NCBI GenBank assembly: GCA_001464575.1
Contig: LNFE01000095.1
Coordinates: forward strand, 1 to 51,152
DNA from: Acidobacteria bacterium Ga0077553
GTDB lineage: Bacteria > Acidobacteriota > Terriglobia > Bryobacterales > Bryobacteraceae
DNA length: 51,152 bases
Reading direction: 5' to 3'
Shown here in pieces: positions 25,692 to 33,154 of the stretch; the stretch's first letter is position 1, and every line of letters starts with the position of its first letter. Below the pieces are notes generated by a model. It saw nothing but the letters and a program-made list of their open reading frames with translations, made no database searches and was not told the DNA's origin. Position numbers and translations under genes: made by a program.

Positions 25692-26320
25692 GGCCGCGGT
25701 CCGCCTTCGCCCCGGCGACCTCCAAACGCGGGCCGGACCTCTTCGCGCGTCAACTTGCCATCGTTGTCTTTATCCAACTTCGCAATCGCCGCCGAAGCGC
25801 CCTGAATCTCCGCCGCCGACAACGTACCGTCCTGGTCAGCGTCTACCGCCGACAGAATCGGATCCATCCGCATCATCCCGCCCCGCGGACCGCCACCGCC
25901 GCCCCGGCCCTCCCGGCGCCCTTCGCCCTGCGGCGGTGCCGGCGGCGCGGCAGCCGTCAACTCGTCCTTCGTCAAGAACCCGTCGTTGTTCTTATCCGCC
26001 CGAGCTATCATGCCCTGCATCCGCTCGGGCAGTTCGGCCGCGCTCAGCTTCCCGTCGCTATTCTTGTCAAACGACATCATCCGGGCGACCATGTCCTCGC
26101 CGCCAGGGCCGCCGCCACCGGGAGGCCGCAGTTCGTCCGGGGTTACCTTCCCATCGCCATTAGCATCCAGTTTCGTCAGCGCCGCCGGAGCGTTCTGCCA
26201 CTCCGCGGCCGCGATGATGCCGTCCTGATCCGTATCGAGCAGCATCATCGCGGGACCGCCGCGACGGGGCTGGGCGAGCACTAGCGTGCTCAACGCGAAG
26301 AACAAAGTGAGGTGTTTCAT
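25688..26320 (-). CDS. Exported EF-hand protein with six calcium-binding loops
   Basis: The 210-residue protein has a signal peptide (about 1-16) and six 12-residue EF-hand loops, each with the DxDxDG pattern: DTDQDG, DANGDG, DKNSDG, DKNNDG, DADQDG and DKDNDG. A Gly/Pro/Arg-rich linker separates the first four from the last two. It should bind several calcium ions in the periplasm or outside. It is the first gene of the operon with ApbE-DUF2271 and PepSY. A GGAG site lies 5 nt before the ATG, and two overlapping hairpins precede it. The role next to a flavin/iron redox module is unknown; calcium sensing or scaffold binding is possible. Confidence 0.92.
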   Translation of the reverse strand: MKHLTLFFALSTLVLAQPRRGGPAMMLLDTDQDGIIAAAEWQNAPAALTKLDANGDGKVTPDELRPPGGGGPGGEDMVARMMSFDKNSDGKLSAAELPERMQGMIARADKNNDGFLTKDELTAAAPPAPPQGEGRREGRGGGGGPRGGMMRMDPILSAVDADQDGTLSAAEIQGASAAIAKLDKDNDGKLTREEVRPAFGGRRGEGGPRP

Positions 26321-26350
26321 ACTATCTCCAACCCCACTCTAACCGCGTCC

Positions 26351-26382
26351 ACTCGGAACACCGAGTTAAGGAGTGCTAACTC
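26351..26382 (-). promoter_or_regulatory. Mutually exclusive hairpins in the leader of the EF-hand/ApbE/PepSY operon
   Basis: Two perfect 6-bp inverted repeats overlap: ACTCGG-N4-CCGAGT (26351-26366) and GAGTTA-N8-TAACTC (26363-26382, through the amidohydrolase stop region). They share the GAGT bases, so only one hairpin can form at a time. The region lies after the amidohydrolase stop and 31 nt before the EF-hand start. This is an attenuator-like layout, though no U-run is present. Confidence 0.4.
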
Positions 26383-27257
26383 TACGCTAAGAACCCATAC
26401 ACCCGCGCCGCGTTCCCCCCGCGGATCTTGGCATGCTCCGCCGCGCTCGCAAACGCCCAGTGCTCGGCGAACAGCGCCTGATTCTTGGCATACTCGGCCG
26501 CGTTCATCCCCAGCCCACCCCACAGGATCCGGTCTGGTCCGAACGTCTCGTACGCCCGTTTCACCACCGGAGCCACCGGTGTCTCAAAGTAGCTCCAACC
26601 CGAGTACTTGAACAGCGTCCGCCGATGCTTCGCCAGCGCCATCACGGCCTCCATGCCGCCCTGCTTCGTCCCGCATCGGCCCATGTGATCGAGCACCACT
26701 GTCACGCCCGGAAACTTCGCGCAGAGGGCACCGATCTTCTCGGCCTGCGCCGGCACGAAGTGCATCTGAATCGCCAGCCCCAAGTCCGCCGCCGTCTTCC
26801 AGCAGTTGGCAACGCCCGGGTCCGTCAGGTCTCGATTCTTGATCGCCCCACCTTTTTCCGGCGGTTGCCCGGGCCCGTTCAACGCGTGAATCCGTAGCGC
26901 CACGAGCCGCTTCGGATGCGCTTTCACGAGTTCCCGCATCCGCCCCGGCGTCGCCGGGTCGATCGTATCGAGCAACAGCGTTCCCTTAAACCGTGGCTCC
27001 CGCAGGCAGTGCCACAGGTACGAATGGTCGTCCTGATACGGCTCCGGATGCACGATCACCGTATGGTCAATCCCGGCCTTCTTCACGAACTCGACGTACG
27101 GCTCAAGCGGCTCGGCCGGCGGCGCATACGTCCCCTTCGGATGATAGGGAAACTTGGCCGGCTCCCACAGATGCACATGGGTATCGATGACGGGCGATCC
27201 GGCGGCAGCCGGAGCAGCGGCAGCGGCCGCCAACGCAAGCAGTTCACGGCGAGTCAT
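26382..27257 (-). CDS. Amidohydrolase-2 family metal-dependent hydrolase, possibly exported
   Basis: The 291-residue TIM-barrel protein begins with MTRRELLALAAAAAAPAAAG, a Tat-like signal. It then has the HxH metal motif in 'VIDTHVHLWEP', a 'HFVPAQ' strand and 'VVLDHMGRCG'. The late barrel strand reads FGPDRILWGGLGMN where family members commonly have WGSD. The Asp that usually helps bind metal is therefore absent. It ends with 'KIRGGNAARVYGF', typical of amidohydrolase-2. It may hydrolyse lactones or amides, or be a variant with altered metal use. The creatininase gene lies 7 nt upstream on the same strand. Confidence 0.87.
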   Translation of the reverse strand: MTRRELLALAAAAAAPAAAGSPVIDTHVHLWEPAKFPYHPKGTYAPPAEPLEPYVEFVKKAGIDHTVIVHPEPYQDDHSYLWHCLREPRFKGTLLLDTIDPATPGRMRELVKAHPKRLVALRIHALNGPGQPPEKGGAIKNRDLTDPGVANCWKTAADLGLAIQMHFVPAQAEKIGALCAKFPGVTVVLDHMGRCGTKQGGMEAVMALAKHRRTLFKYSGWSYFETPVAPVVKRAYETFGPDRILWGGLGMNAAEYAKNQALFAEHWAFASAAEHAKIRGGNAARVYGFLA

Positions 27258-27264
27258 AGGCCCC

Positions 27265-27945
27265 CTACTTCATCACGAAATCGCGGAAAATTCCAGCCAG
27301 TTCCGCCACAATCTCTTCCGTCAACGCCTGGCCCCGCTCCACCGTCGCCGCCCGCGGATCATCCGTGTATCCGTTGATCGCTTTCCAGAAATCCGGCCGG
27401 TCCTGCCGGCAGTCCGGCTCCCGCTCCGGGTTCCAGAAATCGGCCGTCAAATCGATCAGCTCCGGCCGCGCCGCCATCATCAGCGAAGTCTCCCATTCCC
27501 CGGCATGGCCAGGCCCGCGCGGACCCCAGTACGCCGCGCAACCCAGCAACACGTTCCGCTCCCGCCGCACATCCCGCACCGCCAGCCGCATCAGATCCTG
27601 ATTGCCCCCGTGCCCGTTCACGACAAAAATTTGCTGAAATCCGTCATCCACCAGACAGTTCAGCAGATCCTTCAAAACCGCCAGATACGTCTCCGTCCCC
27701 AGCGATAGCGTCGCGCCGAAAAACAGATGATGGTGCGAGGAGCCAAACGGCAGCGTCGGCGTCACAATCGCCTCGACGCCGCTTCGCTCCGCCGCCGCCC
27801 GGGTAATCCGTTCGACGGTCAGGAAATCCATCCCCGTCGCCAGGTGTGGGCCATGCTGTTCGGTGGCCCCAATCGGCAGAATCGCCAAGCTCTCCGGAGC
27901 CGCCGCGCGCAGCTGCTCCCGGTTCATTTCCGCAAAAAGTCGCAT
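27265..27945 (-). CDS. Creatininase family amidohydrolase
   Basis: The protein shows the creatininase signature: 'ILPIGATEQHGPHLATGMD' with metal-binding His and Asp, 'PFGSSHHH' and 'FVVNGHGGNQDLM'. The family opens cyclic amides such as creatinine, or removes formyl groups in cofactor pathways (MftE and FAPy-type members). The substrate here is unknown. I use the ATG at 27945 (MRLFAEM), close to the conserved domain; in-frame ATGs at 27954 and 27975 are alternatives, and the last would overlap the divergent gene. With the start at 27945, the divergent gene begins only 28 nt away. Confidence 0.88.
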   Translation of the reverse strand: MRLFAEMNREQLRAAAPESLAILPIGATEQHGPHLATGMDFLTVERITRAAAERSGVEAIVTPTLPFGSSHHHLFFGATLSLGTETYLAVLKDLLNCLVDDGFQQIFVVNGHGGNQDLMRLAVRDVRRERNVLLGCAAYWGPRGPGHAGEWETSLMMAARPELIDLTADFWNPEREPDCRQDRPDFWKAINGYTDDPRAATVERGQALTEEIVAELAGIFRDFVMK

Positions 27946-27973
27946 TCCGCCCATGCTATACAATTCGAGGAAC

Positions 27974-29560
27974 ATGCGTGTTCTTGCCTATGTCAGCGAC
28001 GAGATGTATCTGGCTCTCCCCGGCGTCATCGCCGATTTCGAATCGGCCTCCGGCGAGGTTACCGTCCTCCACTCCTCCGCCCGCGGCGCCTTCTACGGCG
28101 ACCTCGCCCCCGGCACCTACAAAGTAAGTCTCGCCAAGGACGGCTTCGGCTCCAAAACCGTCACCGTCGACCTGACTAACCCTCCCCAGTTCCGCTTGCT
28201 CGCGGACGGCCTCATCGGCTACATGTGGCCTAAGTGGGTCGCCGCCGGAGGCAAAAGCGAATATCGCGTCCACTCGAACGAACAGTACCAACTCACCCTC
28301 TGGCGCTACGGCCTCAAGAAAGAGTACGTCCGCATGGTCGGCTGGGTCGACGAACACGGCCCCCAGGCCAACCGCCAGGTCCTCCCCGACGGCGACTTCA
28401 CCCAAACCGGCGTCCACTGGAACAACGACGGCTACCCCTCGCCGCCCATCGTCGAAGCCCCCGAACGCTCCGGCCTCTACTACCTCTGGGCCCGTACCCC
28501 CTCCGGCCGCTCCTTCAGCTTCCCCTGGATCGTCTCCCCGGCCCGCCCCACGGCCAAGATCGCCGTCCTCGCCGCCACCAATAACTGGAACGCCTATAAC
28601 AACTACGGCGGCCGCAGTAACTACGTCAACCCCACCGGCCTTCCCGCCACCCCCGTCGTCAACTCCCGGCAGGATCTCAGCCGCTACACCGACGGCCTCC
28701 CCTTCGGCAGTTGGCGCCCCGCCGACGACGAGTATCTTCCTCTCTCCTTCGACCGGCCAGAACCCAATAACCACTTACTCATCGACGGCGAAATTACCGA
28801 TCCCATTCCCGGCCGTATCCAATGCGGCCAACTCCCCGGCGAATGGCGCTTATACGGTTGGCTCGAACGCGAAGGCTTCGACTACGACCTCTACGCCGAG
28901 GCCCAGCTCCACGACGGCACCCTCGATCTCGACGCCTACGAGATGTTGATCGTCGCAGTTCATCCCGAATACTGGACGCGAGAGATGTATCTCCGCGTAA
29001 AAAGCTGGGTCTTCGAACGCGGTGGCAAGTTCCTCTATCTCGCCGGCAACGGCTTGAACTGCGAGGTCACCCTCGCCGAAGACGGCACCATGCGCTGCCT
29101 CTCACATCTGTACAGCGAGCACGGCGAGATGTGCGGCCGCTTTGAAAGCCGCATGGCCCGCACGCTCGAATCAGAAGCGAACTTGCTCGGCGTCGTCTGC
29201 ACCGAAACCGGCATCATGACCTCGGCGCCCTACCGCGTCATCGACGCCGACCACTGGATCTTCGCCGGCACCGGCCTGAAGAACGGTGACGAGTTCGGCC
29301 ACAAGACGCTCCACGAACGCGTCCCCGGCGGCGCCTCCGGCCACGAGACGGACAAACGCAGCGCGTCCTCGCCCGCCAATACGGTGCTGCTGGCCAAGGG
29401 CACCAACATCGACGAAGGCGGCGCCGAAGTCGTCACGTTTGACACGCCCTCCGGCGGCGCCGTCTTCTCGGTCGGCTCCATCACCTGGGTCTCGGCGCTC
29501 TTCCCGGACGCCGATGTCTCCCGCATCACCGCTAACGTGATCCGCCGCTTTTTGCGTTAA
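27974..29560 (+). CDS. N,N-dimethylformamidase beta-subunit-like protein
   Basis: This protein of about 528 residues resembles the large subunit of N,N-dimethylformamidase. It has an N-terminal beta-sandwich, then the 'AVLAATNNWNAYNNYGGRSNYVN' segment and a Rossmann-like region ('YEMLIVAVHPEYWTREMYLRVKSWVFERGGKFLYLAGNG'). The name comes from amide hydrolysis of DMF. Most homologues in soil bacteria have unknown substrates, and no small alpha subunit is visible. The reading frame is open upstream, but ATG 27974 (MRVLAY, GAGG nearby) is the sensible start because the extension overlaps the creatininase gene. Its 3' end overlaps the convergent gene by 29 nt. Confidence 0.83.
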   Translation: MRVLAYVSDEMYLALPGVIADFESASGEVTVLHSSARGAFYGDLAPGTYKVSLAKDGFGSKTVTVDLTNPPQFRLLADGLIGYMWPKWVAAGGKSEYRVHSNEQYQLTLWRYGLKKEYVRMVGWVDEHGPQANRQVLPDGDFTQTGVHWNNDGYPSPPIVEAPERSGLYYLWARTPSGRSFSFPWIVSPARPTAKIAVLAATNNWNAYNNYGGRSNYVNPTGLPATPVVNSRQDLSRYTDGLPFGSWRPADDEYLPLSFDRPEPNNHLLIDGEITDPIPGRIQCGQLPGEWRLYGWLEREGFDYDLYAEAQLHDGTLDLDAYEMLIVAVHPEYWTREMYLRVKSWVFERGGKFLYLAGNGLNCEVTLAEDGTMRCLSHLYSEHGEMCGRFESRMARTLESEANLLGVVCTETGIMTSAPYRVIDADHWIFAGTGLKNGDEFGHKTLHERVPGGASGHETDKRSASSPANTVLLAKGTNIDEGGAEVVTFDTPSGGAVFSVGSITWVSALFPDADVSRITANVIRRFLR

Positions 29561-30116
29561 GCGCGTAGGCCTTCGCCAACCACTCCCGCACGGCCGGCGT
29601 AATGTCGGCCGCCGCGGAAATCGGAATCCGGTGCGTAATCGCGTCGCCGCCGCCCAGGTTCTTCGCCGGGGTCAGGTCGCATTCGATGCCGCGCAGGCTC
29701 ACCCCCAGGTCGATCCGCGTCCGCGTCGTCGCCTGAATCACGGCAAACTGGCTCCGCCGCGCCAGCGTCACATACGTCCGGCATGGCTTCAACGTCACGT
29801 CCCCACCCAGCTCCTGCCCCATCGCGGCCAGCGTCTCATACAGCGGCCGCAACGCCGCCTTCGGCCCCGCGTACTGCCCGTTCACCATCCCCGCGGCATC
29901 TTCGTAGACGTCCGCCGACCCATCCATCTTCCCCACGATTACCTGCGCCGTCACGGTCCCCAACCCGTACTCCGCCTTCAGCCAAGCCACTCGCGCCTTC
30001 TGCTCCGCCAAGCCCGAGGCTTCCACCAACGCCATCCATTCCTCGAGCGTCCGGCCCGTCCTGGCCGGCAGCTTAGCCAGAATCGCTGTCACCATCTCCC
30101 CAGGTGTTGTCGGCAT
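29532..30116 (-). CDS. DUF4287/DUF5655-like protein
   Basis: The 194-residue cytoplasmic protein begins with a short helical DUF4287-like segment ('LPARTGRTLEEWMALVEASGLAEQKARVAWLKAEYGLG', about 14-52). Next is a DUF5655-like domain with 'YAGPKAALRPLYETL', 'CRTYVTLARRSQFAVIQATTRTRIDLGVSL' and 'HRIPISAAADITPAVREWLAKAY'. DUF5655 is a predicted small domain of unknown role. The start directly follows the TPR gene's stop on the same strand. The 3' end overlaps the dimethylformamidase-like gene. No signal peptide or membrane segment is seen. Confidence 0.83.
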   Translation of the reverse strand: MPTTPGEMVTAILAKLPARTGRTLEEWMALVEASGLAEQKARVAWLKAEYGLGTVTAQVIVGKMDGSADVYEDAAGMVNGQYAGPKAALRPLYETLAAMGQELGGDVTLKPCRTYVTLARRSQFAVIQATTRTRIDLGVSLRGIECDLTPAKNLGGGDAITHRIPISAAADITPAVREWLAKAYALNAKSGGSR

Positions 30117-30719
30117 TTACGGCAGCTTTCCCTCCTGCAGCGCCTTCCAATGCACCCGCGCCGTATCGCCCATGTAGTCGGCCCCGGCTAACCGGTTGGC
30201 CTCGCGGAAGTACTGCTTCGACGCATCGCGCCGCCCGGCCGTCTCCTCGTAGTAGCCGAGGTAGAGGAAGGCGTAGAACATCCCCGTCGGCCCGCCGTTC
30301 TTGGCCGCGTTCATCACCTGCGCCGTCGTCCCCGTGCCCGCGAACAGCGCATGCACCTGCATCATGCCCGGCCGCGTGTCGGAGGTGATCGGAATCAGGT
30401 TCGCCCGCGCCTTCGCCAGGCCGTCAATCCGCGCCGCGCACAGCATGTGGAACACGGCGTTCTCCACGTCCTCCGGGTTTACCGTCCGGTGCAGCGTGAA
30501 CTGCTTCCGGCAATCTTCAAACCGTCCGGCGTAGTAGAGCGAAATCCCCCGCTGCCAGTGCTGCGCCGAGTAGGTCGGCACCAGCTTCAGCACCTCGTCG
30601 AAAGCCGCTACGCTCTCGGCAAACTTGCCGGCGCGAAACGCGTCCTCTCCCTTCTTCTGCCAGGCGTCCGGGGACTGCGCAGCCATCACGGCCGCGAATA
30701 GAAAAACGAACCAGCGCAT
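30117..30719 (-). CDS. Exported tetratricopeptide-repeat protein
   Basis: This 200-residue protein has a signal peptide (about 1-14, ending 'AVMAAQ') and TPR motifs, such as 'AWQKKGEDAFRAGKFAESVAAFDEVLKLVP' and 'AQHWQRGISLYYAGRFEDCRKQFTLH', in the first 90 residues. A further repeat near the end reads 'YLGYYEETAGRRDASKQYFREANRLA'. It is similar in style to NlpI-like scaffold proteins but lacks a lipobox. It likely mediates protein contacts in the periplasm. It is co-transcribed with the downstream DUF5655-like gene and divergent from ybaK, 26 nt away. Confidence 0.87.
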   Translation of the reverse strand: MRWFVFLFAAVMAAQSPDAWQKKGEDAFRAGKFAESVAAFDEVLKLVPTYSAQHWQRGISLYYAGRFEDCRKQFTLHRTVNPEDVENAVFHMLCAARIDGLAKARANLIPITSDTRPGMMQVHALFAGTGTTAQVMNAAKNGGPTGMFYAFLYLGYYEETAGRRDASKQYFREANRLAGADYMGDTARVHWKALQEGKLP

Positions 30720-30745
30720 GGCCTTTAGAATAAGGCATAGCCGTC

Positions 30746-31222
30746 ATGAAAACGAACGCCGTCCGCCTGCTCGAAACCATGGGGATCGCCCACGAGCTGC
30801 GCACCTACGAGGTTGACGAAGATCACCTCGACGCCATCACCGTCGCCGCCAAAGTCGGCCTGCCGCCGGAGCAGGTCTTCAAGACGCTCCTCGTCCGCGG
30901 TGACCGCGAAGGCCTCTGTTTCGCCGTCATCCCCGGCAATATGGAGCTCGATCTGAAGGCGCTCGCCAAGCTCAGCGGCGACCGCAAAGTCGAACTCGTC
31001 CCGCTCAAGGAGGTGCAGCCGCTGACGGGCTACATCCGCGGCGGCGTCACCGCGCTCGGCCCGAAGAAGGACTTCCCGGTATACCTCGATGAGACCGCCC
31101 AGCTCTGGGACATCATCTCGATTTCGGCCGGCGTTCGCGGCACCCAGATCCTGCTCCATCCGGAAGCCTACGCCCGCGCGACGTCGGCCACCCTCGGCGA
31201 AATCGCCCGCTTCGGCGCCTAG
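30746..31222 (+). CDS. ybaK: YbaK/EbsC family Cys-tRNA(Pro) deacylase
   Basis: The 158-residue protein matches the YbaK/ProX editing family: 'AHELRTYEVDEDHLDAITVAAKVGLPPEQVFKTLLVRG' with the conserved catalytic-region Lys in VFKT, 'CFAVIPGNMELDLKALAKLSG', and the GYIRGGVTALGPKK motif. YbaK removes Cys wrongly attached to tRNA(Pro) after ProRS mischarging. Length and domain are complete. It stands alone on the plus strand, divergent from the TPR gene and convergent with the S41 peptidase. Confidence 0.93.
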   Translation: MKTNAVRLLETMGIAHELRTYEVDEDHLDAITVAAKVGLPPEQVFKTLLVRGDREGLCFAVIPGNMELDLKALAKLSGDRKVELVPLKEVQPLTGYIRGGVTALGPKKDFPVYLDETAQLWDIISISAGVRGTQILLHPEAYARATSATLGEIARFGA

Positions 31223-31232
31223 CCGTACCCCA

Positions 31233-31267
31233 CGCCGGGGACACATTGTCTGATTGGGGCCCCGGCG
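31233..31267. terminator. Possible bidirectional hairpin between convergent genes
   Basis: CGCCGGGG (31233-31240) and CCCCGGCG (31260-31267) form a perfect 8-bp GC stem with a 19-nt loop, in the 65-nt gap between ybaK and the convergent S41 peptidase gene. There is no T-run, so it is not a classic factor-independent terminator. It may still help end or protect transcripts. Confidence 0.35.
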
Positions 31268-31287
31268 CGGTGAGTTGGCCAGAAGGG

Positions 31288-33105
31288 TTACTTCCGTTTG
31301 GCGATCTCCTCGTTCATGATCCGGGTGAGTTCGGCCACAAACGGCGCACCGCGCGTGAGCAAATTCTCCCTGGTCATGAAGTCGAGTTCGATATCGGGGA
31401 TTACCCCGATGTTTTCAATAAACGGAGCGGTTGGCATGTCCGGCGAGACGATGTTCTGCCGGCGGACGACAAGCGAGTTTGTGTTGGTCGCGCTGGCTTC
31501 GGCAAAGAAGCCGGCCGGCCACCCCGAGATCGACCCTCCCCATCCGGCGGTGCGCATGCCGACGATCGGGCCGCGATTGTTGTCCTGCATCATGGCCGGG
31601 AAGATGTCGCCAAACGAGACGCTAAACTCGTCAACCAGGAAGACGATCGGCTTCTCGTAAGCCAACACTTGCCCATTTGGCGCCGTGAGTGGTTCGTTTT
31701 CGAAAGTGGGCGGCCGCAGGGCTGAGGGAACCGCCGCGGAGGTACAAGCGGGAAGGGGACCGGTCATCGCCCGGTTCTCCCGCTGGGATGCCTGCAACTC
31801 CGTCAAAATCGCCTGATACGTGGCGATCACCCAACTGTCGGCGTTCACGGCGCGGGCATTGGCCAAGGAAATCTCAAACGACAGGATCAGGCTTTGCGTG
31901 GGCCGCAAGTGCTCGCCGAAGAACCAGAAGCGATTCGGAATCAGCCGCGCCGCATAGTCGAGCCCGATGCAGCCGCCCCCGGTGTTCCGGGAGACATCCA
32001 CAATCAGCCCGTCCGTATTGGCGCGGAAGTAGGCGATCTCCGCGTCCAGAATGCTGAGGACGGTCTGCGTGGGAAGCGAGGGACTGAAACCAGGAATGCG
32101 CAGGTAGCCAATGCGGTTTTCGCCCGATTGGTAGACGCCGCTATAGAAGGGGTCTGCCGCGACGCGCCCGAGGCGCAGTTGAAACCCTTGGGGAAGATTG
32201 AAGTACGGGTTCCGTGCGCCCCAGCCCGTGACATAGCTGCGCTCCACCGGCTCGCCGTCCTCCGTCTCGATGACGCGCTTGCGTCCCAGGTAGCGGTCGG
32301 CCGGGACGGACCAATTGCGTAAGTCATTCAACAACTGAAGCGGATCGTAAGCGCTGGCGCTTGGCTTTCTGTCTACTTTGGTTGCGAATACGGGGGTGGG
32401 CGTTGGCCCGACGCTGGTCAGCGGGTCCCCGGTCTTGGTCCACGGCACCGTGTAAGTCTCTAAATCGCCCGACGCTCGCCGGACGACGATCTGCGATTCA
32501 GCCGGGAGTTCGATCGCTCGCGGATACTCCGACTGCCGTCGAAAGGTAATGGCATCGGCCGCGGCGCGGCGGGTGGTCCGCGGATTGGAGTAACTCTGTT
32601 GAGCGGCGAGCTCCGTAATCAACTCCTCCACCGGCTTGCCGTCCAGCGAGACCAGTTCGTCGCCGACCGCAAACGGGTAGGTGGATACGGGCAGGCGGCT
32701 GCGCACGATCTGTTCGATCATCACCTTGCCGTCGTAGATGTCGACGTAAACACCGAGGTCCGCTAAAAAACGGGATGGCGTGGAGTATCCAGTGTGTCCA
32801 TCGCGGAAACTGGCGACGAACTTCGACATGATTTCGAAATACTCAATGTCGCTCTGTGCCGCCCGCACGCGATCGGCCCAGGGCTTCAACTCGAAGATGT
32901 TGACGCCGATCGACTGTAGCTTCCAGTTGGCCGGTCCGTATCGCTTCGCATACAGCGAAGCCACCGCCTGGAAGTCAAATAGTCTTTGCTCCGGCGTCAT
33001 TTGGGCAGAAAGTTGGAAGGTTGACGCCGCCAGCAGAGCGGCGGCCGTTAGTTGGATTCGAAGGAATGGAAAGAGACGAGTAGAGAGTTTTCTGGAAGCT
33101 CGCAT
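31288..33105 (-). CDS. Exported S41 family peptidase
   Basis: The 605-residue protein has a signal peptide (about 1-35). A helical N-terminal region ('LFDFQAVASLYAKRYGPANWK') is followed by a PDZ-like part ('PFAVGDELVSLDGKPVEELI') and the tail-specific-protease core: 'IGYLRIPGF', 'DGLIVDVSRNTGGG', and 'IVFLVDEFSVSFGDIFPAMM' with the serine nucleophile retained. The family processes C-termini or degrades proteins in the periplasm. It lies 49 nt downstream of imuB on the same strand but probably has its own function. It differs clearly from the degenerate homologue at 47361-48635. Confidence 0.89.
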   Translation of the reverse strand: MRASRKLSTRLFPFLRIQLTAAALLAASTFQLSAQMTPEQRLFDFQAVASLYAKRYGPANWKLQSIGVNIFELKPWADRVRAAQSDIEYFEIMSKFVASFRDGHTGYSTPSRFLADLGVYVDIYDGKVMIEQIVRSRLPVSTYPFAVGDELVSLDGKPVEELITELAAQQSYSNPRTTRRAAADAITFRRQSEYPRAIELPAESQIVVRRASGDLETYTVPWTKTGDPLTSVGPTPTPVFATKVDRKPSASAYDPLQLLNDLRNWSVPADRYLGRKRVIETEDGEPVERSYVTGWGARNPYFNLPQGFQLRLGRVAADPFYSGVYQSGENRIGYLRIPGFSPSLPTQTVLSILDAEIAYFRANTDGLIVDVSRNTGGGCIGLDYAARLIPNRFWFFGEHLRPTQSLILSFEISLANARAVNADSWVIATYQAILTELQASQRENRAMTGPLPACTSAAVPSALRPPTFENEPLTAPNGQVLAYEKPIVFLVDEFSVSFGDIFPAMMQDNNRGPIVGMRTAGWGGSISGWPAGFFAEASATNTNSLVVRRQNIVSPDMPTAPFIENIGVIPDIELDFMTRENLLTRGAPFVAELTRIMNEEIAKRK

Positions 33106-33154
33106 AGATCTTCACTATATACGTGAGAGTAACTTTCCGAACGTATCCTCCCCC

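Noticed and set aside
25235..26284. 349-codon plus-strand open frame over the ApbE and EF-hand genes
   Set aside because: Arg/Pro-rich shadow; the minus strand encodes recognisable ApbE and EF-hand loops.
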